DNA from: Sva-07 sp963793335 | GTDB taxonomy: Bacteria > Actinomycetota > Acidimicrobiia > Acidimicrobiales > Ilumatobacteraceae | Direction of reading: 5' to 3' | NCBI GenBank assembly: GCA_963793335.1 | Contig: CAWBZS010000004.1 | Span: forward strand, 310,001-374,000 | DNA length: 64,000 nucleotides | Part shown: in pieces, positions 44,169 through 53,029 of the stretch | Numbering within the stretch: position 1 is the first letter of the stretch | Layout of the letters: each line of letters begins with the position of its first letter | Made by a program: the position numbers and the translations under genes | Notes under the pieces: model-generated | The model's input: only the letters and a program-made list of their open reading frames with translations | Database searches by the model: none | Told to the model about the DNA's origin: nothing

Positions 44169-46130
44169 ATGAGACGACTGATCGCGACCACCCTGCTGGT
44201 GTTGGCTGCTGCGGCGATCGCCGCTGCACCAGCCCACGCGCAGGACGACTCGACCACCTCGCCCGAACAGGAGTTGGTCGAGAAGTACGCGCCGATCGTG
44301 ATGCTCAAGGCGCAGGACGGCCCCTGCGACCCCGATGGTGAGCCGTACGCCCCGCAGTCGGTCGACATCGTGCTCGACAACCCCGACGTCGTGTTGCGCC
44401 AGGTCGGCAACGACGACCCGGTACTGACCACGGCGCCTTCTGCGTCCGAGCTGTACGGGCTCAGCGAAGGGTTCTACCTCGACTTCGCCGGCAGCGCGTT
44501 CGATCCTGGCTGCATCTACGAGCAGGACTTCGATCGCTACACCGGCACGCTCAGTGGTCAGCGCGAACCTGTGGTGTACGCCCACATCGCCACCCAGGAC
44601 GACGAGCCCGACAAGCTGGCCGTGCAGTATTGGTTCTACTGGTACTTCAACGACTGGAACAACAAGCACGAGAGCGACTGGGAAGGAATCCAGTTGCTCT
44701 TCGACGTCGGCACCGTCGAGGAGGCGCTGCAGACCGAGCCGGTGAGTGCCGGCTACGCCCAGCACGAGGGCGGCGAGCGCGCCGACTGGGGTTCGTCGAA
44801 GCTGTCGCGTGACGGCGATCGACCGTTCGTGTACCCGTCGGCCGGCTCGCACGCCAGTTACTACGGATCGGCGCTGTATCTGGGCCGCAGCGCCAGCGAG
44901 GGGTTCGGGTGTGACACCACCGATGGTCCGTCGGTACGCACCGATCCATCGGTGGTCTTGCTGCCGACGTCGGTGTCGGGACCCGATGACGACCTGGCGT
45001 GGCTGGGCTTCAACGGTCGCTGGGGCGAGCGGCAGAGCGGACCGTTCAACGGGCCGACCGGGCCGGCTGACAAAGAGCGTTGGACCAACCCGGTCGACTG
45101 GCACGACGAACTCCGCGACGCGAGCGTGGTGGTGCCGTCCGGTGACAGCCAGGCCGACGTGGTCATCAACGCCTTCTGCGACGTCGTCGCTGCCGGATCG
45201 GGAGCGCTGATCACCTTTCAGACGTCGCCGTTGACGATCGTGGTGGTGATTGCCGCGCTGTCCTTGGTCGCCAAGTGGTTGATCGGGCGCACCGTGTGGA
45301 ACGAGGTGTCGGCGGTTCCGATGATCGCACGTCGTCGAGCCGGCGAGATCATTCGAGCTGCAGCCAACAGCTACCGCCGGCGAGCCGGTGTCCTGATCAC
45401 CATCGGCCTGGTCTACCTCCCTGCCGCGATCGTCGTCGGGCTCTTCGCCGCACTGTTGCAGGCATTGCCGCTGGTCGGCCCACTCACCCAGGTGAGTGGG
45501 ACGGCGAGCGGGACGGGGTTCGTCTTCGCCCTGCTCGTGGGCAGCCTGGCGAACGTGATGGCCTTCGTCGCTGTCAACGCGATGGTCGCCGCGTACTACG
45601 ACCTGCTCGGCGACGATGACGTCGCCGCGAGTGGCCCTGCCGCAGTACGTGTTGCATGGTCGCACCGCCGCGACCTGACGGTTGGGTTCCTGTGGTCGTA
45701 CCTGATCATCGCCGTGCTGCTGCTCAGCGTGATCGGTATTCCCGTGGCGCTGTGGTTGCTCGTTCGGTTCCAGTTCCTCGCCCAGGCCGTGGTGACCGAG
45801 GACTGTGACGGCCGCGGAGCGCTTCGGCGCAGCGCCGCGCTGGTGCAGGGCCGGTGGTGGCACACTGCGCTCCTGGTCGGGTTGTTCAACCTGTTGGTTG
45901 CTGTCTCGGCACTGGTGACGGGGTTGCTGCTGCTCGTCGTGGCTGCCGGGATCCCGCTGTGGCTGTTCTCTGCACTGATCTCGCTGGTGAACGCACTGAT
46001 CGTGCCGCTGGCAGCGGTGGGCGTCACGCTGCTGTTCGGCGATGCGGTCGCACACGAACAGGAACTGGTGGTCGGGACGCGACAACGGCGCCACGTCGGA
46101 CCCGAGGGGCTCGACGTGGCGCCGTTGTGA
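44169..46130 (+). CDS. Secreted Vps62-like domain fused to a multi-pass membrane region
   Basis: A 653-residue protein. Signal peptide (residues 1-25) ends at AHAQ. Residues about 33-330 match the Vps62/plant DUF946-type fold: YAPIVMLKAQDGPCDPDG, VQYWFYWYFNDWNNKHESDWEG (His/Glu/Asp cluster), and PSAGSHASYYG. Residues about 345-635 hold about seven helices with GALRRSAALVQGRWWHT, resembling GDPD-membrane/DUF7847 regions. The soluble domain should be outside the cell. Function is unknown in bacteria. Confidence 0.75.
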   Translation: MRRLIATTLLVLAAAAIAAAPAHAQDDSTTSPEQELVEKYAPIVMLKAQDGPCDPDGEPYAPQSVDIVLDNPDVVLRQVGNDDPVLTTAPSASELYGLSEGFYLDFAGSAFDPGCIYEQDFDRYTGTLSGQREPVVYAHIATQDDEPDKLAVQYWFYWYFNDWNNKHESDWEGIQLLFDVGTVEEALQTEPVSAGYAQHEGGERADWGSSKLSRDGDRPFVYPSAGSHASYYGSALYLGRSASEGFGCDTTDGPSVRTDPSVVLLPTSVSGPDDDLAWLGFNGRWGERQSGPFNGPTGPADKERWTNPVDWHDELRDASVVVPSGDSQADVVINAFCDVVAAGSGALITFQTSPLTIVVVIAALSLVAKWLIGRTVWNEVSAVPMIARRRAGEIIRAAANSYRRRAGVLITIGLVYLPAAIVVGLFAALLQALPLVGPLTQVSGTASGTGFVFALLVGSLANVMAFVAVNAMVAAYYDLLGDDDVAASGPAAVRVAWSHRRDLTVGFLWSYLIIAVLLLSVIGIPVALWLLVRFQFLAQAVVTEDCDGRGALRRSAALVQGRWWHTALLVGLFNLLVAVSALVTGLLLLVVAAGIPLWLFSALISLVNALIVPLAAVGVTLLFGDAVAHEQELVVGTRQRRHVGPEGLDVAPL

Positions 46131-46168
46131 GGTGCGTCTGCGTCAGACGTGCCGGATGTCCGAGGTCG

Positions 46169-46564
46169 TCAGCTGACGACCTTGGCCTTGGCAGCGGCGT
46201 ACTCGGCGTCGTCGAGCTTGCCGGCGGTGTGGAGGTCGGCGAGCTTGGCCAGTTCATCGGCGGCGCTCGGGGTGCCGGCGGTGGTGCGGATGTAGTCCGA
46301 CATGGCGGCTTCCTGGGCCTGGGCGGCCTTCACCTGGCGCTCGCCCATCTTGGAACCGTTGATGATCAGGTAGGCGAAGATGCCGATGAACGGCACGAAG
46401 ATGATGAAGATCGACCAGATGGCCTTGGCCCAGCCGCCCATGTCGTCGTTGCGGATGATGTCACCGAAGATGGTGAAGATCAGCAGGATCCACACGAAGA
46501 AGAGGAAGAACCAGAGGATCGACCAGAAAACTTGACCAGTACCGAATTCAGCTGCGAGGAGCAA
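46169..46564 (-). CDS. PLDc_N-SHOCT membrane protein
   Basis: A 131-residue protein. Two transmembrane helices in the PLDc_N pattern (IFTIFGDIIRNDDMGGWAKAIW then IIFVPFIGIFAYLII), a charged linker and a C-terminal SHOCT motif (ADELAKLADLHTAGKLDDAEYAAAKAKV). SHOCT segments are short oligomerising helices. The TTG at 46564 was chosen because AAAGGC lies before it; longer frames begin in non-conserved sequence. Convergent with the Vps62-like gene. Confidence 0.85.
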   Translation of the reverse strand: MLLAAEFGTGQVFWSILWFFLFFVWILLIFTIFGDIIRNDDMGGWAKAIWSIFIIFVPFIGIFAYLIINGSKMGERQVKAAQAQEAAMSDYIRTTAGTPSAADELAKLADLHTAGKLDDAEYAAAKAKVVS

Positions 46565-46742
46565 GGTGTTGCCTTTCGTATCGGTCGGAGCGGAGTGCTC
46601 CGAGCACACCTAGTGTCGCCGGTCGCGAACCGGTTTTCAACCACCCGGTCGATCTGCGTCCAGATGCGTCGCGGTAGCGCTGTGCCGACGTCATGGTCGG
46701 GTAGTATCCGGTTTCCGCCCCATCGCCTGACCTGGAGGATCC

Positions 46743-47180
46743 ATGGCCCTCGGCCCCATCGAAGTGCTCGTCATCAGTTTCCCCGGCAATGCGTTCACCG
46801 GCGAGATCATCCCCGAACTCGAACGTCTCGTGGAGACCGACACCATCACCATCGTCGATGGCCTCCTGGTGACCAAGGAGCTCGACGGTGAGGTGGTCTT
46901 CACCGAGTTCGAGGAACTCGGTGGTGACGCCGACGCCGCCAAGTTGGCAGCGGTGATGTCGCAGGTCGACTCACTGATCTCCGACGAGGACGTGATGGAA
47001 CTCGCTGCGGCGCTCGAGCCGGGCAGCTCCGAGGCGATCCTCGTCTTCGAACACACCTGGTCCAAGCCCCTGCGCGACGCCGTGGTGGCGTCGGGCGGTG
47101 TCCTGGCCGCGAACTTCCGTGTTCCCGGTGCAGTGGTCGAGGAAGTGCTTGCCGAACTCGACGCACTCGTCGAGGACTGA
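46743..47180 (+). CDS. DUF6325-family protein
   Basis: A 145-residue soluble protein. It starts with GPIEVLVISFPGN, a beta strand, then acidic helices and two half-repeats (EIIPELERLVETDTI, and later DAVVASGGVLAANFRVP). Members occur in Actinobacteria next to SHOCT proteins, as here (47239). No biochemical role is known. ATG follows CTGGAGG with short spacing. Confidence 0.82.
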   Translation: MALGPIEVLVISFPGNAFTGEIIPELERLVETDTITIVDGLLVTKELDGEVVFTEFEELGGDADAAKLAAVMSQVDSLISDEDVMELAAALEPGSSEAILVFEHTWSKPLRDAVVASGGVLAANFRVPGAVVEEVLAELDALVED

Positions 47181-47238
47181 ACGCCGCTCGGCGATTCGAC
47201 CTTTTCAAACCGAACCAAGTGATCGATAGGAGAACAAC

Positions 47239-47604
47239 ATGATGCGACGTCGTAGAGGACGCCCGGGACTCGTGGGCACGATGGCACGCACTGCCGTCGT
47301 TGCTGGTACCGCTTCGGCCGTGGTCGGTGCCTCGTCCAACCGCCAGGCATCGAAGCAGCAAGCGGCCGCCGAGCAGCAGGCTGCGCAGCAGGCGGCATTC
47401 GAGTCGCAGGCCCAGCTCAGCGAGATGCAGGCGCAGATGAACGCGATGCAGGCGCAGCAGGCGCCTGCGCCCGCAGCTCCCGCTCCGGCTGCGTCGGGTG
47501 AGGGTGACTTGCTCGCGGAGCTCTCCAAGCTCGCTGACCTGAAGGCAGCCGGCGTGCTCGACGACGCAGAGTTCGCCGCCGCGAAGGCCAAGCTGCTCGC
47601 CTGA
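47239..47604 (+). CDS. SHOCT-domain protein with coiled-coil Gln/Ala linker
   Basis: A 121-residue protein. Basic N-terminus with a Gly/Ala-rich hydrophobic stretch (TAVVAGTASAVVG), a long Gln/Ala/Met coiled-coil region, a Pro/Ala linker, and a C-terminal SHOCT motif (LLAELSKLADLKAAGVLDDAEFAAAKAKLL). Partner of the DUF6325 gene by position. Possibly membrane- or shock-associated. ATG follows AGGAGAACAAC. Confidence 0.85.
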   Translation: MMRRRRGRPGLVGTMARTAVVAGTASAVVGASSNRQASKQQAAAEQQAAQQAAFESQAQLSEMQAQMNAMQAQQAPAPAAPAPAASGEGDLLAELSKLADLKAAGVLDDAEFAAAKAKLLA

Positions 47605-47680
47605 CACCACCCACGTCGCCGGCCACCCGTGCTGCGGCGGACGCCGTCGGTCGCCAGCGGTCGCCGCTCCCGGTGGGTTG

Positions 47681-47686
47681 TAGGGT
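47681..47686 (+). promoter_or_regulatory. TAGGGT hexamer before the antiporter gene
   Basis: TAGGGT ends 8 bases before the ATG at 47695. Confidence 0.4.
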
Positions 47687-47694
47687 GACGCCGT

Positions 47695-48993
47695 ATGGCG
47701 TACACGCCTGCGATCGTCGCGGTCGCTCTCTTCGCGTTTGCGCTCGTCTCGAAGCGCCTCGGCCGATCGGTGTTGTCGGGAACGATGATCTTCGCTGGAC
47801 TCGGGCTCGCGCTCGGTCCCGAGTCGCTCGGGTTGGTCGACACGACCGGGATCCTCGGTCAGTCGGAGATCGTGGCAGCGCTGCTCACGGCGACGCTGGT
47901 GGTGGTGCTCTTCACCGATGCCAGTGCCATCAACTCCTCGAACTGGCGCGACGACATCATCCCCGCCCGGCTCCTCGGCATCGGTCTCCCCATCTGCATC
48001 GGCCTCGGATGGCTGCTCGCGATGGTGCTGCTCGGTGACCTCGAGGTCTGGGAGGCAGCGGTGCTCTCCACGATGTTGGCGCCGACCGACGCCGCGCTCG
48101 GCAAGGCGGTGGTGTCGAACGAACGAGTGCCGCAGCGGATACGTCAGGCGCTGAACATCGAGAGCGGTCTCAACGACGGCGTGGCACTGCCGCTGTTCGT
48201 GGTGTTCCTCGCCACCGCCCTCGCGGCGGAGGGAACGATCGCTGTCGCCGACATCTTCGTCGAGCTCGGCAAGGAAGTGGGTATTGCAGCGGTCGTCGGT
48301 GTGATCGTCGCCAGATCGGGCGCCACCGCGATTGCGTACGTTCGGCGAGCTGATCTGGCGCTCGACTACTGGCTGCAGATCGGGATGCTGGCGTTGGCGG
48401 CCATCGCGTACTCGGTGGCAACGCCGGCCGGTGGATCCGGCTTCATCGCCGCGTGGGTGGCCGGGTTCGTCTTCGGGCGTTCCTACGACTCATCTGCCGA
48501 CGAATCTCTCCCAGAGTTCGCAGAGACGACCGGCGACCTCCTGACGATCGGGAGCTTCTTCGTGTTCGGCATCTTCCTCGGGCCGGCACTGGCGGACCTG
48601 ACGTGGCAGATCGTGCTCTACGGCGTGCTGAGCCTGGCGCTCGTACGGGTGATCGCCGTGGCGGTGGCATTGATCGGCGCGGGGTTGCAGCGGCAGTCGA
48701 TCGTCTACATCGGGTGGTTCGGACCACGCGGCCTGGCCACCATCATCCTCACGATCGAGGTCATCGGCGAAGGTGACCTCCTCGGCAGTGAGACCATCGC
48801 CACCACCGCACTGTTCACCGTGGGATTGAGTGTGGTCCTCCACGGGGCGACCGCATGGCGTGGTTCGAACGTCTACGCCGACTTCGTGGAGGAGCACCAT
48901 CTCGGGCACACGATGGAGGAACAGGCCGAATCGACGATGAATGTTCGCGTGCCGATCAGGAGCAGACACCCGGTCGTGGCACCTCGCGAGTGA
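47695..48993 (+). CDS. Cation:proton antiporter (CPA1/NhaP type)
   Basis: A 432-residue membrane protein with about 12 helices. Typical transport-site regions are VVLFTDASAINSSNWRDD and the ALNIESGLNDGVALPLF segment with the ND pair of CPA1 exchangers, plus GWFGPRGLATIIL in the late helices. It would exchange Na+ or K+ for protons across the inner membrane. Lies within the stress/envelope gene group but has its own promoter-like hexamer. Confidence 0.9.
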   Translation: MAYTPAIVAVALFAFALVSKRLGRSVLSGTMIFAGLGLALGPESLGLVDTTGILGQSEIVAALLTATLVVVLFTDASAINSSNWRDDIIPARLLGIGLPICIGLGWLLAMVLLGDLEVWEAAVLSTMLAPTDAALGKAVVSNERVPQRIRQALNIESGLNDGVALPLFVVFLATALAAEGTIAVADIFVELGKEVGIAAVVGVIVARSGATAIAYVRRADLALDYWLQIGMLALAAIAYSVATPAGGSGFIAAWVAGFVFGRSYDSSADESLPEFAETTGDLLTIGSFFVFGIFLGPALADLTWQIVLYGVLSLALVRVIAVAVALIGAGLQRQSIVYIGWFGPRGLATIILTIEVIGEGDLLGSETIATTALFTVGLSVVLHGATAWRGSNVYADFVEEHHLGHTMEEQAESTMNVRVPIRSRHPVVAPRE

Positions 48994-49003
48994 GTTCGAG
49001 CGG

Positions 49004-49192
49004 CTAGGGCTTGACGACGAACGTGGGCGCCGTGGTCGAACCGAGGAGCGCCGACACGAGGATCCCGAGTGGCAGCGTGGCCCAATAGCTGAGGCCGAGG
49101 CCGAGGTTGCCGAGAAACAACATCAGCAGCCAGGTCGCCGGGAACGTGGCGACCAAGAAGACGATGAGCAGGCCGATCAATCCGCGAATCAT
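49004..49192 (-). CDS. Small two-helix membrane protein, 62 residues
   Basis: The frame has a plausible ATG with GAAAGAG a few bases before it. The product is two hydrophobic segments (LIGLLIVFLVATFPATWLLMLF and TLPLGILVSALLG) joined by a short turn. It lies between the antiporter (convergent) and GlsB (divergent) genes. Family not recognised. The divergent region to GlsB contains a palindrome that may control both. Confidence 0.6.
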   Translation of the reverse strand: MIRGLIGLLIVFLVATFPATWLLMLFLGNLGLGLSYWATLPLGILVSALLGSTTAPTFVVKP

Positions 49193-49210
49193 GTGCGCTC
49201 TTTCTGTTCG

Positions 49211-49230
49211 ACCGCAAGGTTTCCTGCGGT
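49211..49230. promoter_or_regulatory. Palindrome ACCGCA-N8-TGCGGT between divergent membrane-protein genes
   Basis: ACCGCA (49211-49216) and TGCGGT (49225-49230) are inverted half-sites. They lie 18 bases upstream of the small membrane protein start and 38 bases upstream of the GlsB start. An operator is plausible; no regulator is nearby. Confidence 0.4.
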
Positions 49231-49256
49231 GGCGAGGACGAATGTAGCCCCTGCGC

Positions 49257-49262
49257 TAGCGT
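49257..49262 (+). promoter_or_regulatory. TAGCGT hexamer before the GlsB/YeaQ gene
   Basis: TAGCGT ends 6 bases before the GTG at 49269. Confidence 0.45.
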
Positions 49263-49268
49263 GGCGAA

Positions 49269-49577
49269 GTGCTCATTCTTGCAATCCTCGTACTCGGCAT
49301 GATGATCGGATGGCTGGCGCAGTTCATCCTCGGTCGGAGTGCCGGAACCACCGACTGGGCGATGGCACTGGTCGCCGGCCTGGCCGGTTCGTTCCTGGGT
49401 GGCCTGCTCGGCAGCCTGATCGCGGGTGATGGGCTGGCACTGAAGCCGAGTGGCGTGGTCGGGACCATCATCGGCGCCCTGATCATCACCGCCGTGTGGC
49501 AGTGGTACGCCGGCAAGCAGCGCGCCGCCGAGCGCGAGGCCGCGAAGCAGGCCGCCCGCTCGGGCCGCCACCACTGA
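49269..49577 (+). CDS. GlsB/YeaQ/YmgE-family stress membrane protein
   Basis: A 102-residue protein with three hydrophobic segments. MMIGWLAQFILGRSAG and GLAGSFLGGLLGSLIAGDGL are the Gly-rich helices of this family (transglycosylase-associated domain). A basic Lys/Ala/Arg C-terminal tail follows. Induced by stress in other bacteria; role in the envelope unknown. GTG start chosen because it lies 6 bases after TAGCGT. Confidence 0.9.
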   Translation: MLILAILVLGMMIGWLAQFILGRSAGTTDWAMALVAGLAGSFLGGLLGSLIAGDGLALKPSGVVGTIIGALIITAVWQWYAGKQRAAEREAAKQAARSGRHH

Positions 49578-49647
49578 CGAAGCGAACATGCGAGCTCGCG
49601 CTGCTCGACATGTGCGGACACCGGTTGCTGCGCGTCGGTGAGTGCTG

Positions 49648-50673
49648 ATGACGGCTGACTCCACGTCAGGTCTGGTGTGTGCGCACCACCACCTGTACTC
49701 GACGCTGGCTCGTGGAATGCCGCCGCCACCGGTGTCGCCGACGTCGTTCCGCAGCGTGTTGGAGCAGATCTGGTGGCGTCTCGACACCGCACTCGACCTC
49801 GAGATGCTCGAGTGGTCGGCGAAACTCGGCGCGCTCGAGGCACTCGAAGCGGGCTGTACGGCGATCGTCGATCATCACGAATCGCCCAACGCGATCGAGG
49901 GCTCGCTGAGCGTGATCGCCGACGCGTGCGCCGAAGTCGGCGTGCGTGTGCTCACCTGCTACGGAGTCACCGACCGTCACGGCGCCGATGGGGCACGTCG
50001 CGGGATCGAGGAGAACGACCGCTTCCTGTCGGGCGGCGGCCAAGGAATGGTCGGGGTGCATGCAGCGTTCACCTGCTCGGACGACACCCTTGCCGCGGCT
50101 GCCGACCTGGCGGTTCGCCACGGCGTCGGAGTGCACATCCACGTCGCTGAGGGCCCAGACGACGCCGATGCCGCCGGCCGCCTCCGGGACCTGAGCGCCG
50201 ACGACTGGCTCCTGGTGCACGGTGTCCACCTCGCGGACGACCATGGGCTGCGCGGGACGATCGTGCACAACCCTCGGTCGAACATGAACAACGGCGTTGG
50301 CTACGCCAGGCCGACGCGGTTCACGAACCCGGTTGCGCTCGGAACCGACGGGATCGGTGCGGACATGCTCGCCGAATTCCAGTTGGCGTTCGTCGCCGCT
50401 CGGTCGGTCGACGTCACGGTGAGCCCCGACGCCGCATGGGGCTGGCTCGAGCGAGGGTGGGCAGTGGTTCCGGCCGCCCGGTCGGACCGGGTCCGGTGGT
50501 CGTACGAGCCGATGGAGCCGTGGCAGCTGGCGTACACGCCGACCGTACGAGCGATCGACGTCGACATCGACGGCGCAGCGGCGCTGCGCGACGGACAGGC
50601 CACACGCGTGGATGCCACCGAGGTCCGCGCCAAGGCTGCCGAGCAGGCCGTCCGCCTGCACGCGCGCCTCTGA
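49648..50673 (+). CDS. Amidohydrolase of SsnA/cytosine-deaminase type, catalytic core only
   Basis: A 341-residue protein. Metal and catalytic residues are seen: HHHLYS at the N-terminus, HAAFTCSD, VHIHVAEGPDD, VHGVHLADD, then HNPRSNMNNGVGYA and LGTDGIGADMLAEF. The N-terminal beta-sandwich of about 60 residues and the C-terminal part that flank the barrel in SsnA-like enzymes (about 440 residues) are missing, and nothing upstream encodes them. A compact deaminase or a truncated gene. An alternative GTG at 49642 adds two residues. Confidence 0.85.
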   Translation: MTADSTSGLVCAHHHLYSTLARGMPPPPVSPTSFRSVLEQIWWRLDTALDLEMLEWSAKLGALEALEAGCTAIVDHHESPNAIEGSLSVIADACAEVGVRVLTCYGVTDRHGADGARRGIEENDRFLSGGGQGMVGVHAAFTCSDDTLAAAADLAVRHGVGVHIHVAEGPDDADAAGRLRDLSADDWLLVHGVHLADDHGLRGTIVHNPRSNMNNGVGYARPTRFTNPVALGTDGIGADMLAEFQLAFVAARSVDVTVSPDAAWGWLERGWAVVPAARSDRVRWSYEPMEPWQLAYTPTVRAIDVDIDGAAALRDGQATRVDATEVRAKAAEQAVRLHARL

Positions 50674-50686
50674 GCAGCCTGCGGTC

Positions 50687-51064
50687 TCAGCGTCTGACCG
50701 TGGCGACCACCGCAGCGGTGAGCGCGGCGCCGGTGCCGACGATCGTGGCGATGCCGATCCAGCGAACTGCACGTGGGTGCACCACGTCGCCGCCCACGCG
50801 GAGTGGGCCGTGCAACTCCTCGTAGTGGGCGCCCGACCAGACGAGGACCGCTGCGCCGAGGGCCACTTGTGCCATTCCGCCGATCGCCAACAACCACATG
50901 TTTCTGTTGGCGGCAAATCGGCTGAGGATCAGCCCGGCCGCCATCATCGAGAACGCTGTGCGTTCCCACGCCAGCGAGGTGCGTTCGTGCTGCAGACCGT
51001 TGTCGAACACGGCATCGGGTCGCTGGTCCCGGGAACGCAACCGGCGTCGACGGGCAGTGGTCAT
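50687..51064 (-). CDS. DUF202-domain membrane protein (second of pair)
   Basis: A 125-residue protein with an Arg-rich N-terminus, then the DUF202 signature GLQHERTSLAWERTAFSMMAAG followed by three helices. Function unknown. Its ATG overlaps the stop of the adjacent DUF202 gene (ATGA), so both are translated together; they may form a complex. Between the amidohydrolase and the WS/DGAT genes. Confidence 0.85.
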   Translation of the reverse strand: MTTARRRRLRSRDQRPDAVFDNGLQHERTSLAWERTAFSMMAAGLILSRFAANRNMWLLAIGGMAQVALGAAVLVWSGAHYEELHGPLRVGGDVVHPRAVRWIGIATIVGTGAALTAAVVATVRR

Positions 51065-51429
51065 CGCGAGTCGAGCACCAGCAACACCGCCGCGACGATC
51101 GCCACGATCGCGGTGCCGATCGCCATCAACATGGGCAACCGTGACGTGGGCAGTGGTTCGTTCATCCGCATCGATCGTTCGTTGAGTGCCCACCGCCGGT
51201 ACGCGCTCGCGGCGGTGGCGAAACTCAAGACCAGCAACAAGATGCCCAGTGCCTCGCCGCCGCGGAACTCGCCGAGTAGGCCGACCGCTGCCAGTCCGCC
51301 GGCGGCGAGGGCCAGCGATGTGCGGATCCAGGCGAGAAATGTCCGCTCGTTGGCCAACGTGAATCGGTAGTCGGGCTCGGACCCGGCGCGGCGGGGATCG
51401 GGCGGTAGCAGTCGCTCGCGTAGGGTCAT
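51061..51429 (-). CDS. DUF202-domain membrane protein (first of pair)
   Basis: A 122-residue protein with the DUF202 motif TLANERTFLAWIRTSLALAAGG and three hydrophobic segments. It directly follows the WS/DGAT gene (ten bases) on the minus strand and overlaps the second DUF202 gene. YidH-like. It may act on membrane or lipid stress together with the lipid synthase, by position. Confidence 0.87.
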   Translation of the reverse strand: MTLRERLLPPDPRRAGSEPDYRFTLANERTFLAWIRTSLALAAGGLAAVGLLGEFRGGEALGILLLVLSFATAASAYRRWALNERSMRMNEPLPTSRLPMLMAIGTAIVAIVAAVLLVLDSR

Positions 51430-51439
51430 CGCAGGGCAC

Positions 51440-52882
51440 TCATGCCGACGCCGGCATCGCAACGGTCTCGTCGATCGCCTCGCGGAGGCACCGGATGAAC
51501 AGTTCGTGGTCGACCACGGCGGCACGGTCGGCGTTGACCCCGAGCTGCACTGCCCCGTCGTAGCTGAACAACGTGATGTTGATCGCTGCTCCGGCGAGCG
51601 GCCCGAACGCATAGAACTCCTCGACCTTCGCCCCAGCCATGAACACGGGGAACGACGGCCCCGGCACGTTCGAGGTCGTGATGTCGACGCCCTTGAGCAT
51701 CGCGCCGAGGATCGCGACCGCTGCCGCCGGACCGAACCGTGAGATCACGCCGGAGATGTCGTTGATGTGCGGCAGCGCAGGCTCGGCGCGAACCGCCCGG
51801 AGCAACTCTCGGACCTCGCCGATACGTGCCTGCGGTTCGAGCTGGCTGAGCGGAAGCACGATGCGTGCGGGCACGAACTGGTTGTCGAAGTTGTTGGCAC
51901 CTTCGCCGCCGCGGACGCTGATCGGCATGTTCATCCGGACCTCCGTGCAGGGACGCCCGGCTGCCTCGTGGAAACGCTTCAGCGCATCGAGTGTGATGGC
52001 CACGAATGCGTCGTTCAGCGTCCCGTCGGCACGCCGTGCCGCGGACTTGACATCGCTGAACGGGATGGCGAGCGCGTCGAAGCGGGTGTTCAACGAGCGT
52101 TCGGTCATCACGGTGCTCAGCGGCGCCGTGGCAGGTTTGACCACACGAGCGATCGACCCCGTGGTCCGTCCCAACTGCTCGATGGTGCCGCGCGGATCGC
52201 GCAGCAGATCCGCAGCGGTCTTGAGCGACGCTCGACCGATGCGAGCACCGGTCCTGGCCTCGGATGCGATTCGATGGGCGACCGAGCGCGCCCCGGGGAT
52301 CGCCCACACCGGCGCCTCGATCCTGAGCCGATCGGCGGCCGCTGGCTCGATGTGCATCGCCGGCTCGGCCGTCGGTGCGTCGTTCGATGTCGGATCGGCC
52401 TCCAGGTCGACCATGTGCGACAGCAGCTGGACCATCCCGAGCCCGTCAGCGATCGCATGGTGGACCTTCATGATGAACGCAGCACGCTTGCCGGGCAGCC
52501 CCTCGACGACGAACAACTCCCACAGCGGGCGGTCCTTGTCGAACGCCCGCGCGGCCGCTCGCTGTGCGAAGTCGAGCACGTCGCGACGCCCCACACGCCG
52601 ACTGGGCAAGCGCACCCAGGAGTAGTGGTAGCCGATGTCGATGTGGGGATCGTCCACCCATCGAGGCGTTGCCACGCCGGGCTGCTCGTCGACCACACGC
52701 TGACGCAGGCGCGGGATTCGATCGACGATTCGCTCGACCACGGCGTCCATCCGTTTCCTGTCCGGCACCGAGTCGAGAAACCACACGCTGGTGATCGTGG
52801 AACGCAACAGCGGGTCGCGTTCGATGTGCCACAGCACCGAGTCGCTCTCGCTCATCCAGTCGTCGTAGTGCAACTCGGTCAT
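51440..52882 (-). CDS. Wax ester synthase / diacylglycerol acyltransferase (WS/DGAT), first
   Basis: A 480-residue acyltransferase. The catalytic motif HHAIADG (HHXXXDG) lies near residue 137 and PLWELFVVEGL just before it. Late in the chain NVPGPSFPVFMAGAKV and NITLFSYDG are conserved. It transfers acyl groups from acyl-CoA to alcohols or diacylglycerol, making wax esters or triacylglycerol at lipid droplets. ATG at 52882 chosen at the start of the conserved block. Upstream region to the divergent second WS/DGAT is 147 bases. Confidence 0.95.
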   Translation of the reverse strand: MTELHYDDWMSESDSVLWHIERDPLLRSTITSVWFLDSVPDRKRMDAVVERIVDRIPRLRQRVVDEQPGVATPRWVDDPHIDIGYHYSWVRLPSRRVGRRDVLDFAQRAAARAFDKDRPLWELFVVEGLPGKRAAFIMKVHHAIADGLGMVQLLSHMVDLEADPTSNDAPTAEPAMHIEPAAADRLRIEAPVWAIPGARSVAHRIASEARTGARIGRASLKTAADLLRDPRGTIEQLGRTTGSIARVVKPATAPLSTVMTERSLNTRFDALAIPFSDVKSAARRADGTLNDAFVAITLDALKRFHEAAGRPCTEVRMNMPISVRGGEGANNFDNQFVPARIVLPLSQLEPQARIGEVRELLRAVRAEPALPHINDISGVISRFGPAAAVAILGAMLKGVDITTSNVPGPSFPVFMAGAKVEEFYAFGPLAGAAINITLFSYDGAVQLGVNADRAAVVDHELFIRCLREAIDETVAMPASA

Positions 52883-53029
52883 GTTGCCTCGGCCCTGATG
52901 GTCGCCATGCGCTGAAGGTACACCCGGGCGAGCCGGCTTGGTCGATCCGTGTCCCTGCGCCATCGGGTCGAGCTCGACGATTCCGTCCAGGGCTGTTCAC
53001 GGTGACCGTTTGGCGCGAGACTGCCCGTC

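Noticed and set aside
44001..46094. 697-residue minus-strand frame over the Vps62-like gene
   Set aside because: His/Gln/Arg-rich antisense frame; no motif and the plus-strand protein has a signal peptide and domains.
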